This document shows, piece by piece, positions 25,348 to 33,811 of a DNA stretch of 47,034 nt. The translations under genes and the position numbers were made by a program. Position 1 is the first letter of the stretch. Each line of letters opens with the position of its first letter. The notes below the pieces were generated by a model. It did not search any database and was not told where the DNA came from. It saw nothing but the letters and a program-made list of their open reading frames with translations. The DNA comes from Methylobacter sp. (lineage in GTDB: Bacteria > Pseudomonadota > Gammaproteobacteria > Methylococcales > Methylomonadaceae): the NCBI GenBank assembly GCA_025361585.1, contig JANYKK010000222.1:1-47034 (forward strand), written 5' to 3'.

Positions 25348-25572
25348 ATGAACCAACACATCCGTTTTGCACTAAGCCTGTCATACGACCAATACCTCAA
25401 GGTCTATCAAGGCGTTGCCAAAAATGTTTCAGTCATTGCCGATGACGGCAGGAGAGTCGCTTTTCCGGCGGGCAGGATCCAGTCTTTTTTGACCAAACAA
25501 GGCATTAACGGACAGTTTGAAATGGAATTAACCCCTGAAAACAAATTCGTCAGCATTAAAAAGCTGACGTGA
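25348..25572 (+). CDS. DUF2835 family protein
   Basis: 74 residues. The pattern YDQYLKVYQGVAKNVSV, then DDGRRVAFPAGRIQSFLT and NKFVSIKKL at the end, is that of DUF2835, a small soluble gammaproteobacterial family of ~70-75 residues without known function. It starts 6 bp after the small membrane protein gene, and its stop overlaps the start of the DUF445 gene (TGATG), so translation is coupled. Confidence 0.85.
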   Translation: MNQHIRFALSLSYDQYLKVYQGVAKNVSVIADDGRRVAFPAGRIQSFLTKQGINGQFEMELTPENKFVSIKKLT

Positions 25573-26330
25573 TGGAACGCACTATTACTGATTTATTTAT
25601 AACGATGAAAGAAAATTTTTTAAACAAAAGCTTCATGACCAATTTTATTTCGGTTGTGATTATCGGTATCGGCTATGTTAGCCCTGTACAACCGGAGTTA
25701 ATTAAATCCATCGGTTTTTTTGCCCTATCCGGCGCCATCACCAATTGGCTGGCTATTTACATGCTGTTTGAGAAAGTGCCTTTTTTATACGGCTCAGGCG
25801 TTATCCCGGCGAGGTTTGAAGAGTTCAAACTGTCCATCAAGCAGCTGATGATGGAGCAATTTTTTACCGCAAACAACATCGAGCAGTTTATTGAAAACGA
25901 GGAACAACAAGGCAAAAAACTGTTGAATCTGGAGCCTTTACTGAATGCCGTCGATTATGACAAGGTATACGAAGGGCTGGTATCGTCGATTATGGGGTCG
26001 TCTTTTGGCGGCATGTTGATGATGATGGGCGGCGAAGAAGCGCTGGTACCGCTAAAAGAACCGTTTACCGAAAAAATGAAAATCACGCTGACCGAAATGG
26101 TCGAGTCAGACCGGTTCAAAGCCGCATTAAAGCACGGACTCGATGCGCACAAAATCGGTGGCGATATAGTCGGCAAAATTGAAACGGTAATCGATAAGCG
26201 CCTGAGTGAATTAACTCCGCAACTGGTTAAGGAAATGGTTCAGTCCATCATCCGTCAGCATCTGGGCTGGCTGGTGGTTTGGGGTGGCATTTTCGGCGGT
26301 TTGATGGGCGCATTATTTGTTTTCGCCTGA
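25572..26330 (+). CDS. DUF445 family membrane protein
   Basis: 252 residues from ATG 25572, which overlaps the DUF2835 stop. It has N-terminal membrane helices (~19-38 and ~40-62) with the family-typical GALTNWLAI-like motif (SGAITNWLAIYMLFE) and GSGVIPAR. A long amphipathic helical middle follows, then a C-terminal hydrophobic helix (WLVVWGGIFGGLMGALFVF). DUF445/YheB-like proteins are inner-membrane proteins of unknown role. Its stop overlaps the start of the next gene (TGATG). Confidence 0.85.
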   Translation: MERTITDLFITMKENFLNKSFMTNFISVVIIGIGYVSPVQPELIKSIGFFALSGAITNWLAIYMLFEKVPFLYGSGVIPARFEEFKLSIKQLMMEQFFTANNIEQFIENEEQQGKKLLNLEPLLNAVDYDKVYEGLVSSIMGSSFGGMLMMMGGEEALVPLKEPFTEKMKITLTEMVESDRFKAALKHGLDAHKIGGDIVGKIETVIDKRLSELTPQLVKEMVQSIIRQHLGWLVVWGGIFGGLMGALFVFA

Positions 26331-27100
26331 TGGAAACAGTTGAGCTTGTTTTTGAGGAATTCGGTAGCCCGGATGACAATCCGCTTATTATCCTGCATGG
26401 CTTTTTTGCTTCCTCGCGTAACTGGCGGCAGATAGCGCAAAGATTGGCTGCCAAGTTTCATGTTTATGTGCCGGACATGCGCAATCACGGTGCATCGCCC
26501 CATCATCCGTTAATGGATTACCCATCCATGACTGCTGATTTGTTGCAATTTATGGATGAGCAAGGCCTGGAAACAACCAATTTATTGGGACATAGCATGG
26601 GTGGCAAGATTGCCATGTGGCTTGCGCTTACATCACCCAACAAAGTGAACAAGCTGATTGTGGCCGATATTGCGCCGGTCAGCTACCAGCACAGTTTCGA
26701 CAACACCGTGCAGGCGTTAAAAGCGCTGCCGCTGGCTGAAATCAGCAACCGCAAGCAAGCCGAAACGCTACTTGCTGCCGCCATACCCGAACTGAGCTAT
26801 CGCCAGTTCCTGTTGCAGAATCTCATCTTGAAAGACGGCAAATATTGTTGGCGCGTTGATCTGGATATTTTTCAACGCATGGCCCACCATATCGCGGCTT
26901 TTCCCGATGTTGATCATTTAACGCCGTTTGCCGGTAATACGTTGTTTATTGCCGGAGGCGATTCAGACTTCGTTCAGCAGGAAGATTTAAAATCATTATT
27001 CCCAAAGGCGGCTTTGAGCATAATAGCCGATGCCGGGCATTGGCTGCATGTGCAACAGCCGGATGCTTTTACCGCACAGGTTGATGATTTTTTAAGGTAA
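26330..27100 (+). CDS. Alpha/beta hydrolase (YbfF-like esterase)
   Basis: 256 residues from ATG 26330, which overlaps the previous stop. The serine nucleophile is in GHSMGG (~residue 96), the oxyanion motif HGFFAS is near 20-25, and the likely catalytic His is in DAGHWLH near the C terminus. DMRNHGASPHHP is characteristic of the YbfF group, which hydrolyses small esters and acyl thioesters. It is cytoplasmic and is the last gene of the four-gene operon starting at 25177. Confidence 0.88.
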   Translation: METVELVFEEFGSPDDNPLIILHGFFASSRNWRQIAQRLAAKFHVYVPDMRNHGASPHHPLMDYPSMTADLLQFMDEQGLETTNLLGHSMGGKIAMWLALTSPNKVNKLIVADIAPVSYQHSFDNTVQALKALPLAEISNRKQAETLLAAAIPELSYRQFLLQNLILKDGKYCWRVDLDIFQRMAHHIAAFPDVDHLTPFAGNTLFIAGGDSDFVQQEDLKSLFPKAALSIIADAGHWLHVQQPDAFTAQVDDFLR

Positions 27101-27197
27101 AATAAACTAATCGCTCTTTAATTTTAAGGGCAGGGACGATCAAATGCTGTCCCCAGCATCTGATTTTTAATGATCTGTATTGTCGAGAATATTCCAG

Positions 27198-28076
27198 ATG
27201 AATCAAAAAGTAAAAAAAGCAGTTTTCCCGGTTGCGGGTCTCGGAACCCGCTTTTTACCCGCCACCAAAGTCAGCCCGAAGGAAATGCTGCCGGTTGTGG
27301 ACAAACCCTTGATCCAGTATTGCGTTGAAGAGGCTGTCGCGGCTGGCATCGATACGATTATATTTGTCACGGGCCGAACTAAAAACGTGATCATGGATCA
27401 TTTCGACAAGGCCTATGAACTGGAAACTGAGCTGACTAACCGCAGCAAGACTGCGTTATTGAAAACGCTTAAGGAAATAATTCCGCCGAATGTGTCATTC
27501 GTGTTTGTTCGTCAGCCTGAGGCATTGGGATTGGGTCACGCGGTGCTTTGCGCCAAGCCGGTTGTTGGTAATGAGCCGTTTGCCGTTATCCTGGCCGACG
27601 ACTTGATTGCGAACAGGAAAGGCAGCGGCTGCATGACGCAAATGGTTCAGCAATACGATCAGAATCGGTGCAGCATATTAGGCGTAGAGCGGGTCGATCC
27701 CAAGGAAACCGACAAATACGGTATAGTCAAAACTACCGAAGTCTCGTCCTCGGTAGGCAAGGTTGATCTGATTATTGAAAAGCCCGCTCCTGAGCGTGCG
27801 CCGTCAAATCTTGCAGTAGTCGGTCGCTATATTTTAACGCCTGCCATTTTTGAGAAGATCGAAACCACCGAGCGCGGCGCCGGCGGCGAAATTCAGTTGA
27901 CCGATGCTATCGCCGCATTGATGCATGATGAGCAGTTCTTGGCCTATGAGTTTGAAGGCAAGCGTTATGATTGCGGCTCAAAACTCGGTTATTTGCAGGC
28001 TACCGTTGAATACGGCTTGGAGCATGGTGAATTGAAGGATGATTTTAGAGCTTATTTGAAAAGTCTGTCTCTTTGA
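27198..28076 (+). CDS. galU: UTP--glucose-1-phosphate uridylyltransferase
   Basis: 292 residues from ATG 27198 (MNQKVKKAVFPVAGLGTRFL); an upstream TTG extension of six codons is less likely. The nucleotide-binding motif GLGTRFLPATK and KEMLPVVDKP lie at the N terminus. The metal-binding ADDL and the later EKP and GAGGEIQLTD motifs are intact. It makes UDP-glucose for envelope polysaccharides, LPS core and glycogen or sucrose-type osmolytes. It stands alone, with a palindromic repeat 57 bp downstream. Confidence 0.96.
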   Translation: MNQKVKKAVFPVAGLGTRFLPATKVSPKEMLPVVDKPLIQYCVEEAVAAGIDTIIFVTGRTKNVIMDHFDKAYELETELTNRSKTALLKTLKEIIPPNVSFVFVRQPEALGLGHAVLCAKPVVGNEPFAVILADDLIANRKGSGCMTQMVQQYDQNRCSILGVERVDPKETDKYGIVKTTEVSSSVGKVDLIIEKPAPERAPSNLAVVGRYILTPAIFEKIETTERGAGGEIQLTDAIAALMHDEQFLAYEFEGKRYDCGSKLGYLQATVEYGLEHGELKDDFRAYLKSLSL

Positions 28077-28132
28077 TTAGGCTTTATCCACGAAAGACAC
28101 CAAATAAATAGACCAAGGCAAACTGCTCAGCA

Positions 28133-28240
28133 GTTAGAAAAATGGAACGCGGATGACGCTGATAGACTAAGATAAAATAAGATTTTTCTTAATCTATCAG
28201 TGATCATCATATTCATCTGCGTCATCCGCGTTCTATTTAT
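28133..28240. repeat. Palindromic repeat, family C copy 2
   Basis: The left end GTTAGAAAAATGGAACGCGG pairs with the right CCGCGTTCTATTTATC, with additional inner complementarity (GATAGACTAAG / CTTAATCTATC). It matches the repeat at 14392-14504. Its right end supplies the last codons and stop of the minus-strand gene ending at 28233. Confidence 0.75.
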
Positions 28241-29540
28241 CTGTGGCAACTACTACAACAACAGATGCAAACCCGCTACCGGGAGTGCGGAAATTGGTGG
28301 TTTGCCCCTGATACAAACGGGCGCAGGTTAACTGCGTTTGCCCCCTGTAAACGTACTGCCGCAGGTCGAGTTTCAAATCGACCAGTTCATTCTCCACTTG
28401 CAACTGCCGCTCGCTAGGTTTCACCAACGTTTGCGCCACATAATTGCCTTGTAAAGTTTCCCCGAACACCCGTTTGGTCATCCTGTCGCCCCGGCATGCG
28501 GCCTTGCTGCCGTAGCCTTTGGCCGGTTTGAAAAACAGCTGCTTGCGGGCTGCCCATAAAGCGTCGGCCTCTTCCTTATGTACGCAAATCGTGTGGGCAA
28601 TACCTTCAAGCAACAGAGCTCTGGTATCTTCGGCAACGCCTATGTCTTGCAACGCGGCTTCATCAGTCAATATCGTCAGATTTCTTTTATCGGCATAAAG
28701 CGCATGCGCCATTGGATGCGGCGTGACGACAACGGCTTTTGCAAGGTAAGCCTCGCGCAAGGATTTTAGCGGCTCGGCTTCTAACCCAAAATCGGTCAAA
28801 CGGTTGTAAACGAGATCAATAGGCGTATCGCCATGCCAAAGCATCCCATCGCGGTAATCAAGCTCGGAAGGGTCGCAAATAACGGCGTTAATATGGTTTT
28901 GTTCAAACAGCTTCTTGAACAATAAAAATTCCGGCAGCATGAATTGGGTCGCCGGATCTTCATCGACGATAGCGATTGAACGTAATGGCTGTTGACCTCG
29001 CTCAGCTTGCCATTCCTCATAAAACATCGTTATAAACACTTGCTTAATGTCTTGAACCGCATTTGCTTCAGCCGGGTCGAGACAAACCGTTTGCGCCCGA
29101 GCCAGAACAACATTGAGCAACGCTCCTCCTGCATTGGAATTTATCTCAATTAATTGCGGCCCCTTGGGACTTAAGTGAAAGTCATAGCCAAAAAAAACGC
29201 CGTGCGCCTTAGGAATAAATTGCGCTGTTTCGGGTGCATAAGCCAAAACGCGTTGCTGATAAGCGGGCATCGCAATAACGCTTTCTATCGCGGTAATAAT
29301 GTCACGTTGCCTGCGTACGATGTTCCCAGCGATAAATACGACCGATTCTGCGAATAGGTGGGGGCGCTCGTCAATCAGCATCCGACACAGCAAATCATCA
29401 TCCAGTTGCAGCCGTAATGCGTTGCGCATGGCTTCCCGGTCGAGTGAAACGTAACGGCATTCGGCGTTGCGTAGATCGCCCGGCTTTGAATCTTCATGAT
29501 CGGCGGTAGCTTGAGGAAATAGGGGCATGTTGTTTAGCAA
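28233..29540 (-). CDS. ATP-grasp-like protein of unknown function
   Basis: 435 residues, no signal peptide. I recognise features rather than a named family: FFKPAKGYGSKAA (a Gly-rich nucleotide-binding loop near 345), IEINSNAGGALLN near 150, VYNRLTDF near 245 and QYVYRG near 398. Together these suggest an ATP-grasp ligase-like fold, which joins a carboxylate to an amine or thiol at the expense of ATP. The start may also be ATG 29528. The last residues (ATDK and the stop) come from the family C repeat, so the C terminus may have been altered by insertion. It is a single gene, convergent with galU. Confidence 0.5.
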   Translation of the reverse strand: MLNNMPLFPQATADHEDSKPGDLRNAECRYVSLDREAMRNALRLQLDDDLLCRMLIDERPHLFAESVVFIAGNIVRRQRDIITAIESVIAMPAYQQRVLAYAPETAQFIPKAHGVFFGYDFHLSPKGPQLIEINSNAGGALLNVVLARAQTVCLDPAEANAVQDIKQVFITMFYEEWQAERGQQPLRSIAIVDEDPATQFMLPEFLLFKKLFEQNHINAVICDPSELDYRDGMLWHGDTPIDLVYNRLTDFGLEAEPLKSLREAYLAKAVVVTPHPMAHALYADKRNLTILTDEAALQDIGVAEDTRALLLEGIAHTICVHKEEADALWAARKQLFFKPAKGYGSKAACRGDRMTKRVFGETLQGNYVAQTLVKPSERQLQVENELVDLKLDLRQYVYRGQTQLTCARLYQGQTTNFRTPGSGFASVVVVVATDK

Positions 29541-29724
29541 AATATAGTACCGGTTCAGTCCGCAGATTATTACAGAAAAGCCTGGTTATGTAGAGCAGTG
29601 TAGCTGATTGCCTAGACACAAATGCGAGTGCTTGTATTTGGATTATTTTTATCGGATACTGAATTTTGACTGGAACCGGCTACAGACTGGTTCCAAATAA
29701 CAACCTTGATAATGAGGATAGATA

Positions 29725-30234
29725 ATGCGTTTAATTCAATTGTTGCTGTGCGGCGTGGTATTGATTGGCTGGAGCCTAGTGGCTGATGCTGCAAGTTATG
29801 AAGCGCTTAAGCCGCTGCTTGGCGATGTGCCGGACTGGGTCGGCGACGCGGCGGAAGGTTCCGGCATGGACATGGAGGGTGCGAAAATGGTCACCGCCAG
29901 CCGTCACTATCAGCGCGGCGAAGGGCAAAGCCTTAATGTTCAGTTGGGTCTATTGCCGGGAGCCATGGCAGCTCCGATGCAAATGATGATGGGCATGAAC
30001 ATGGAAACCGAGGAAGCCGTCATGAACACCAGCACGATTGACGGTTTCCGGGTACACCAAAACCATGAAAAGGCACAAAAAAGCGGCGCTATCGTCGTCA
30101 TTTTGGGTGGCGACGATAAAAGTAGCGCGATATACAGTATGGATTACACGGGTATAAGCGCCCAGGATGCGCTGGCACTAGCCAAACGCTTCGACTGGAA
30201 AAAGATGCAGGCAGCTGCGGCGGCATTACATTAA
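29725..30234 (+). CDS. Periplasmic protein with Met-rich segment, unknown function
   Basis: 169 residues with a clear signal peptide (1-22, ending ADA). The mature part has a Met-dense stretch (PMQMMMGMNMETEEAVM, ~residues 84-101) of the kind used by copper- or silver-binding proteins, and otherwise a mixed alpha/beta composition with a final Ala-rich helix. I do not recognise the family. AGGATAG lies just upstream of the ATG. It stands alone before a repeat region. Confidence 0.65.
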   Translation: MRLIQLLLCGVVLIGWSLVADAASYEALKPLLGDVPDWVGDAAEGSGMDMEGAKMVTASRHYQRGEGQSLNVQLGLLPGAMAAPMQMMMGMNMETEEAVMNTSTIDGFRVHQNHEKAQKSGAIVVILGGDDKSSAIYSMDYTGISAQDALALAKRFDWKKMQAAAAALH

Positions 30235-30244
30235 ATTTACCGGA

Positions 30245-30362
30245 AGCCCTTAAGTTAAACCGTTCGTGGTGGGCCTGTTGAGTCATAAAATGGCTTAATG
30301 ACTTATTCCGCTCAGCCTTCGACAAGCTCAGGGCGAACGGAATAAGTCTTAACTTAATGGCA
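30245..30362. repeat. Composite palindromic repeat
   Basis: An inner element 30301-30347 has perfect ACTTATTCCG / CGGAATAAGT arms around CTCAGCCTTCGACAAGCTCA, a sequence type widely dispersed in bacterial genomes. Outer complementarity (CTTAAGTTAA / TTAACTTAA) extends it to 118 bp. It lies between the Met-rich protein gene and the convergent anchored hypothetical gene. Confidence 0.65.
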
Positions 30363-30398
30363 TTTATATGGGGAGCGCTCCATTGATGCGCTTACAGC

Positions 30399-30839
30399 CT
30401 ATACGCCGAGTTTTTCATAATCACAAATCAGTTGTTCCGTTGCATTTTTATCGTTCAAACACTGGGCAATTCTGGCAACTATCATCGTATCGTAATGGCG
30501 ACATAAAACCGATTCCGTGGGGCGTGGCGGAACCTGCGCTTCAAGCATGGCACATAAATGGGTGAAGTAATGCCGCCTCAATAGTGAATCTTGGGGCAGG
30601 GCGCTGATGTTTTCAGCTGGGGCAACTGTTTGCGCAGCAGCCGTAACCGGTTCAGCACTGACCACGGGCTTGTCGGCTACTCTCTTTTCTTGCAGCTTTA
30701 CCGGCTCTGGCGTTTTGGATTCGCTAATCAGCGTATTTTTGGATGAACATGATGCACATTGTTTTCGTTTCCTTAAAATAATGAGCGTTGTTATCAGCAG
30801 AATAATAAGTGCGACTGTAATTCCAAGTACGATCATCAT
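30399..30839 (-). CDS. Membrane-anchored hypothetical protein
   Basis: 146 residues. The N-terminal hydrophobic helix (MMIVLGITVALIILLITTLI) is followed by basic residues and a CASC pair, so the rest should be cytoplasmic. A Pro/Ala/Val linker (~45-80) leads to a small helical domain (LRRHYFTHLCAMLEAQ and later) with several Cys. The second half contains the short repeat-like elements RRHYFTHLCA and CRHYDTMIVA, about 30 residues apart. No family is recognised. Confidence 0.55.
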   Translation of the reverse strand: MMIVLGITVALIILLITTLIILRKRKQCASCSSKNTLISESKTPEPVKLQEKRVADKPVVSAEPVTAAAQTVAPAENISALPQDSLLRRHYFTHLCAMLEAQVPPRPTESVLCRHYDTMIVARIAQCLNDKNATEQLICDYEKLGV

Positions 30840-31037
30840 AATAGCTCTCCTGGATTTAAAATGAATTTGCGTTGAAATTAAAGCATCTTGCTTTTGGCCT
30901 TGTTTTCAATAAAAAATTATCATAAACAAGAGGCGGGGGACAATAGGTATTAATGCTGACAAACGCAAATCAAACTGCTGGCTGTAGGCACAGAACAACC
31001 CCGTTGCTTGATTTGAAGCCTGGATCGTCGCAGGGCA

Positions 31038-31081
31038 GGAGTGCAAGCTTTGCTTGCCAGAGCAGGCGAAGCCTGCACTCC
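31038..31081. repeat. Extragenic palindrome, family B copy 3
   Basis: GGAGTGCAAGCTTTGCTTGC and GCAGGCGAAGCCTGCACTCC form the arms. It is 15 bp past the lpdA stop, and as a strong hairpin it may help end the sucA-sucB-lpdA transcript. Confidence 0.75.
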
Positions 31082-31096
31082 AGTGGAACAAGGTAT

Positions 31097-32524
31097 TTAT
31101 CTTTGTGTTTTGAGCGCCAGTGCCGCGCCATGCAGGGCTTTGGCTAGGGTAGGGTGGGCGTGGATGGTTCTGGCCAAGTCTTCGCTGCTGGCGGAAAACT
31201 CCATGGCCAGCACCGCTTCGGCGATCAGTTCTGAGGCTTGGGGGCCGATGATATGAACACCGATCAGGACATCGGTTTCTGCGTGAGCAATAATTTTAAC
31301 CATGCCTTCGGTTTGACCTGCGGCTTGGGCGCGGGCTGTGGCGATTAACGGGTAGGTGCCGATTTTGATCGGCTCTCCCATAGCCCTTAAGGCCTGTTCG
31401 GTTTGGCCTACCCAGGCTATTTCGGGGTCGGTGAAAACAACGCTGGGCAGCAGTCCATAGTTGACGGGATTGTAGATTCCGGCGATTTGTTCGGCGACAA
31501 ACAGGCCTTCTTCGATGCCTTTGTGGGCGATCATCGGGCCGAGCAAGGTCAAATCGCCTATCGCATAAACGCCGGGCAGAGTGGTGCGGCAGTTTTCATC
31601 GACGTGGACATAGCCGTTTTCGTCGAGCAGCAAATCGGCTTCGGCGGCGGCCAGGTTTTCGGTGTTGGGTTTCCGGCCCGATGCAACAATCAATTTATCG
31701 ACGCGCAGGGCATGGGTGCCCTCGCTGTCTTGAAATTCGACGGTGACCTTTTTATTGCCTTTTTTTGCGGCAATAACCCGCGTCCCCAAGCGCAGTTCCA
31801 GTCCTTGTTCGCTGTAGATGCGATAAGCTTCCAGCGCAATTTGCTGATCGGTCATGCTTAAAAACGATTCTTGCGCTTCCAGCAGAATGGTTTCCGCACC
31901 GAGCCTGTTCCAGATGCTGGCTAATTCAAGGCCGATAACGCCGGCGCCGATAATAGCTAAGCGCTTGGGTACTGCGCCGAGGTTTAAGGCCATCGTGGAG
32001 TCGATAATGAACTCGCTGTCTATCGGCGCACAGGATAAGTCGATGGGCGAGGAGCCGGAAGCCAGAATGATATGCTTGGCTTCGAGTATTGATGATGCTG
32101 TTTTGTTAAGCGGCGTAATTTCTACCTGCCGTTCATTGAGCAGTTTGGCTTCGGCCTGTATGCAGTCGATTTTGTGTTGGGCGAACGAATCGGCAATTTG
32201 CTGGCTCAGCGTCTCGACAATGCTGTTTTTACGCTGCATCATCTGCGCAATATCCACAGCGACTGATTCGGCCTGGATGCCGTGTTGTTTCAGGTTGTGC
32301 TTCAGCGAGTGGTAAATTTTAGCCGACTCCAACAGGGCGATAGATGCAATGCAACCGGCGTTCAGGTAGGTGCCGCCGAGGCTGCGCTTGCCCTTGTGGT
32401 CGCACCAGCTATCGATGCAGGCGGTTTTCAGGCCGAGCTGGGCGCATCGAATCGCGCTGGAATAGCCGGCCGGGCCCGCGCCGATGACGATGACGTCAAA
32501 TGATTGTGCTTGTTTTTTTGCCAT
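31097..32524 (-). CDS. lpdA: Dihydrolipoamide dehydrogenase-like protein lacking key catalytic residues
   Basis: 475 residues, full length, with FAD motif GAGPAGYSSAIRCAQLG, NAD motif GAGVIGLELASIW and the second FAD motif YAIGDLTLLGPMIAHKG intact. E3 enzymes reoxidise lipoamide through a disulfide in GGTCLNVGC. Here this reads GGTYLNAGC, so the first redox cysteine is Tyr53 and only Cys58 remains. The following PSK is ASI. At the C terminus the HxHPT motif keeps His457, but the partner Glu is Lys462. I infer that classical E3 activity is lost or strongly changed. It is the last gene of the sucA-sucB-lpdA operon, 4 bp after sucB, so the complex may use another E3. Confidence 0.85.
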   Translation of the reverse strand: MAKKQAQSFDVIVIGAGPAGYSSAIRCAQLGLKTACIDSWCDHKGKRSLGGTYLNAGCIASIALLESAKIYHSLKHNLKQHGIQAESVAVDIAQMMQRKNSIVETLSQQIADSFAQHKIDCIQAEAKLLNERQVEITPLNKTASSILEAKHIILASGSSPIDLSCAPIDSEFIIDSTMALNLGAVPKRLAIIGAGVIGLELASIWNRLGAETILLEAQESFLSMTDQQIALEAYRIYSEQGLELRLGTRVIAAKKGNKKVTVEFQDSEGTHALRVDKLIVASGRKPNTENLAAAEADLLLDENGYVHVDENCRTTLPGVYAIGDLTLLGPMIAHKGIEEGLFVAEQIAGIYNPVNYGLLPSVVFTDPEIAWVGQTEQALRAMGEPIKIGTYPLIATARAQAAGQTEGMVKIIAHAETDVLIGVHIIGPQASELIAEAVLAMEFSASSEDLARTIHAHPTLAKALHGAALALKTQR

Positions 32525-32528
32525 GGTT

Positions 32529-33809
32529 TTATATGTTCAGCAACAGGTGGGCGGGCGCTTCCAGGCATTCTTTGATGGTGACTAAAAACTGCACGGCTTC
32601 TCGACCGTCAACCAGCCGATGATCGTACGATAACGCCAGATACATGATCGGCCTGATTACAATCTGGCCGTTTTCGACAACGGGGCGCTCCTTGATTGCA
32701 TGCATGCCCAGGATGGCGCATTGCGGCGGATTGAGTATCGGCGTGGACAACATGGAACCGAATATGCCGCCATTGGTAATGGTGAAGGTGCCGCCTTTCA
32801 AGTCATCGTAAGTCAAGGTTCCGGCTTTGGTTTTTGCGCCGAAATCGACAATGCTTTGCTCGATACCGGCAAAGTCGAGTTGATCCGCATCGCGCAGCAC
32901 CGGCACAATCAAACCGCGCTCGGTGCTGACCGCAATACCGATGTCGTAGTAGCCGTGATAAATGATGTCGTTATCGTCAATGGAGGCGTTGATAGCCGGG
33001 AAGCGCTTTAAAGCTTCGATAGAGGCTTTGACAAAGAACGACATGAAGCCCAGTTTGACATGATGTTTTTGCTCGAAGCGCTCTTTGTACTGGTTGCGAA
33101 GGTCGATCACGTTTTGCATGTTGACTTCGTTAAACGTGGTCAGCATCGCCGCATTTTGCTGGGCCTGTAACAGGCGCTCGGCAACTTTGGCTCTTAGCCG
33201 GGTCATCGGAACGCGCTGTTCCGGGCGCAGGTTTGAAATCCCCCGGCCTTCGGCTCCCCCCTTTTCCAAAGGGGGCGTGTTTGTCAGAGGAGCTTGGGGA
33301 ATTTGCTCCCCCCCCTTTGGCAAAGGGGGGCTGGGGGGGATTTCCTTGGCTGCCGGAACGATGAGCTGGGCTTCCTGCAAGGTTTTCTTATGCAGATAAT
33401 CCATCACATCGGTTTTAGTCAGGCGGCCGTCTTTTCCTGAGCCTTTGATCAAAGAAGGATCCAGCGCATTTTCAGCGATTAGCCGGCGCACCGAAGGGCT
33501 TAACGGTATGTCGGATTCTTCTGGCTCGGGTTCAGCGCTGGCCGCAGCTGCTTTTAGGCTTTCCTCTACGGCTTGGGGTTCCAGTAAAGCCAGTATTTCG
33601 CCACCGACCACGATGGCGCCGTTTTGCTTGAGTATTTTGCCTAGAATGCCGGATTCGGGCGCTGGAACTTCCAGTACCACTTTGTCGGTTTCAAGATCGA
33701 CAAGGTTTTCATTCTTGACCACGGTGTCGCCCGGTTGCTTATGCCAAGTGATCAGCGTTGCATCGGAAACGGATTCGGGTAGGTTCGGAACTAGGATTTC
33801 AATGCTCAT
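32529..33809 (-). CDS. sucB: Dihydrolipoyllysine succinyltransferase (E2 of 2-oxoglutarate dehydrogenase)
   Basis: 426 residues. The lipoyl domain (1-77) has the modified Lys43 in ETDKVVLE. The E3/E1-binding domain is at ~102-140 ([16 protein letters not shown]). The catalytic domain (~195-426) has the active-site His397 and Asp401 in SYDHRLVDG. The linker at 156-192 is encoded by an in-frame palindromic repeat (33235-33344) and reads as [10 protein letters not shown] and [12 protein letters not shown] blocks. This lengthens the swinging arm without breaking the frame. It transfers succinyl groups to CoA in the TCA cycle. It starts 2 bp after the sucA stop. Confidence 0.95.
   Translation of the reverse strand: MSIEILVPNLPESVSDATLITWHKQPGDTVVKNENLVDLETDKVVLEVPAPESGILGKILKQNGAIVVGGEILALLEPQAVEESLKAAAASAEPEPEESDIPLSPSVRRLIAENALDPSLIKGSGKDGRLTKTDVMDYLHKKTLQEAQLIVPAAKEIPPSPPLPKGGEQIPQAPLTNTPPLEKGGAEGRGISNLRPEQRVPMTRLRAKVAERLLQAQQNAAMLTTFNEVNMQNVIDLRNQYKERFEQKHHVKLGFMSFFVKASIEALKRFPAINASIDDNDIIYHGYYDIGIAVSTERGLIVPVLRDADQLDFAGIEQSIVDFGAKTKAGTLTYDDLKGGTFTITNGGIFGSMLSTPILNPPQCAILGMHAIKERPVVENGQIVIRPIMYLALSYDHRLVDGREAVQFLVTIKECLEAPAHLLLNI
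33235..33344. repeat. Palindromic repeat element inserted in frame in sucB
   Basis: The outer arms GAAATCCCCC (33235) and GGGGGATTTC (33335-33344) are perfect inverted repeats. Inside are two further small hairpins (CCCCCTTTTCCAAAGGGGG and CCCCCTTTGGCAAAGGGGG). The 110-bp unit is open in the sucB frame. Repeats of this CCCCCTTTG type are widespread in some environmental gammaproteobacteria and cyanobacteria. Confidence 0.8.
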
Positions 33810-33811
33810 TG

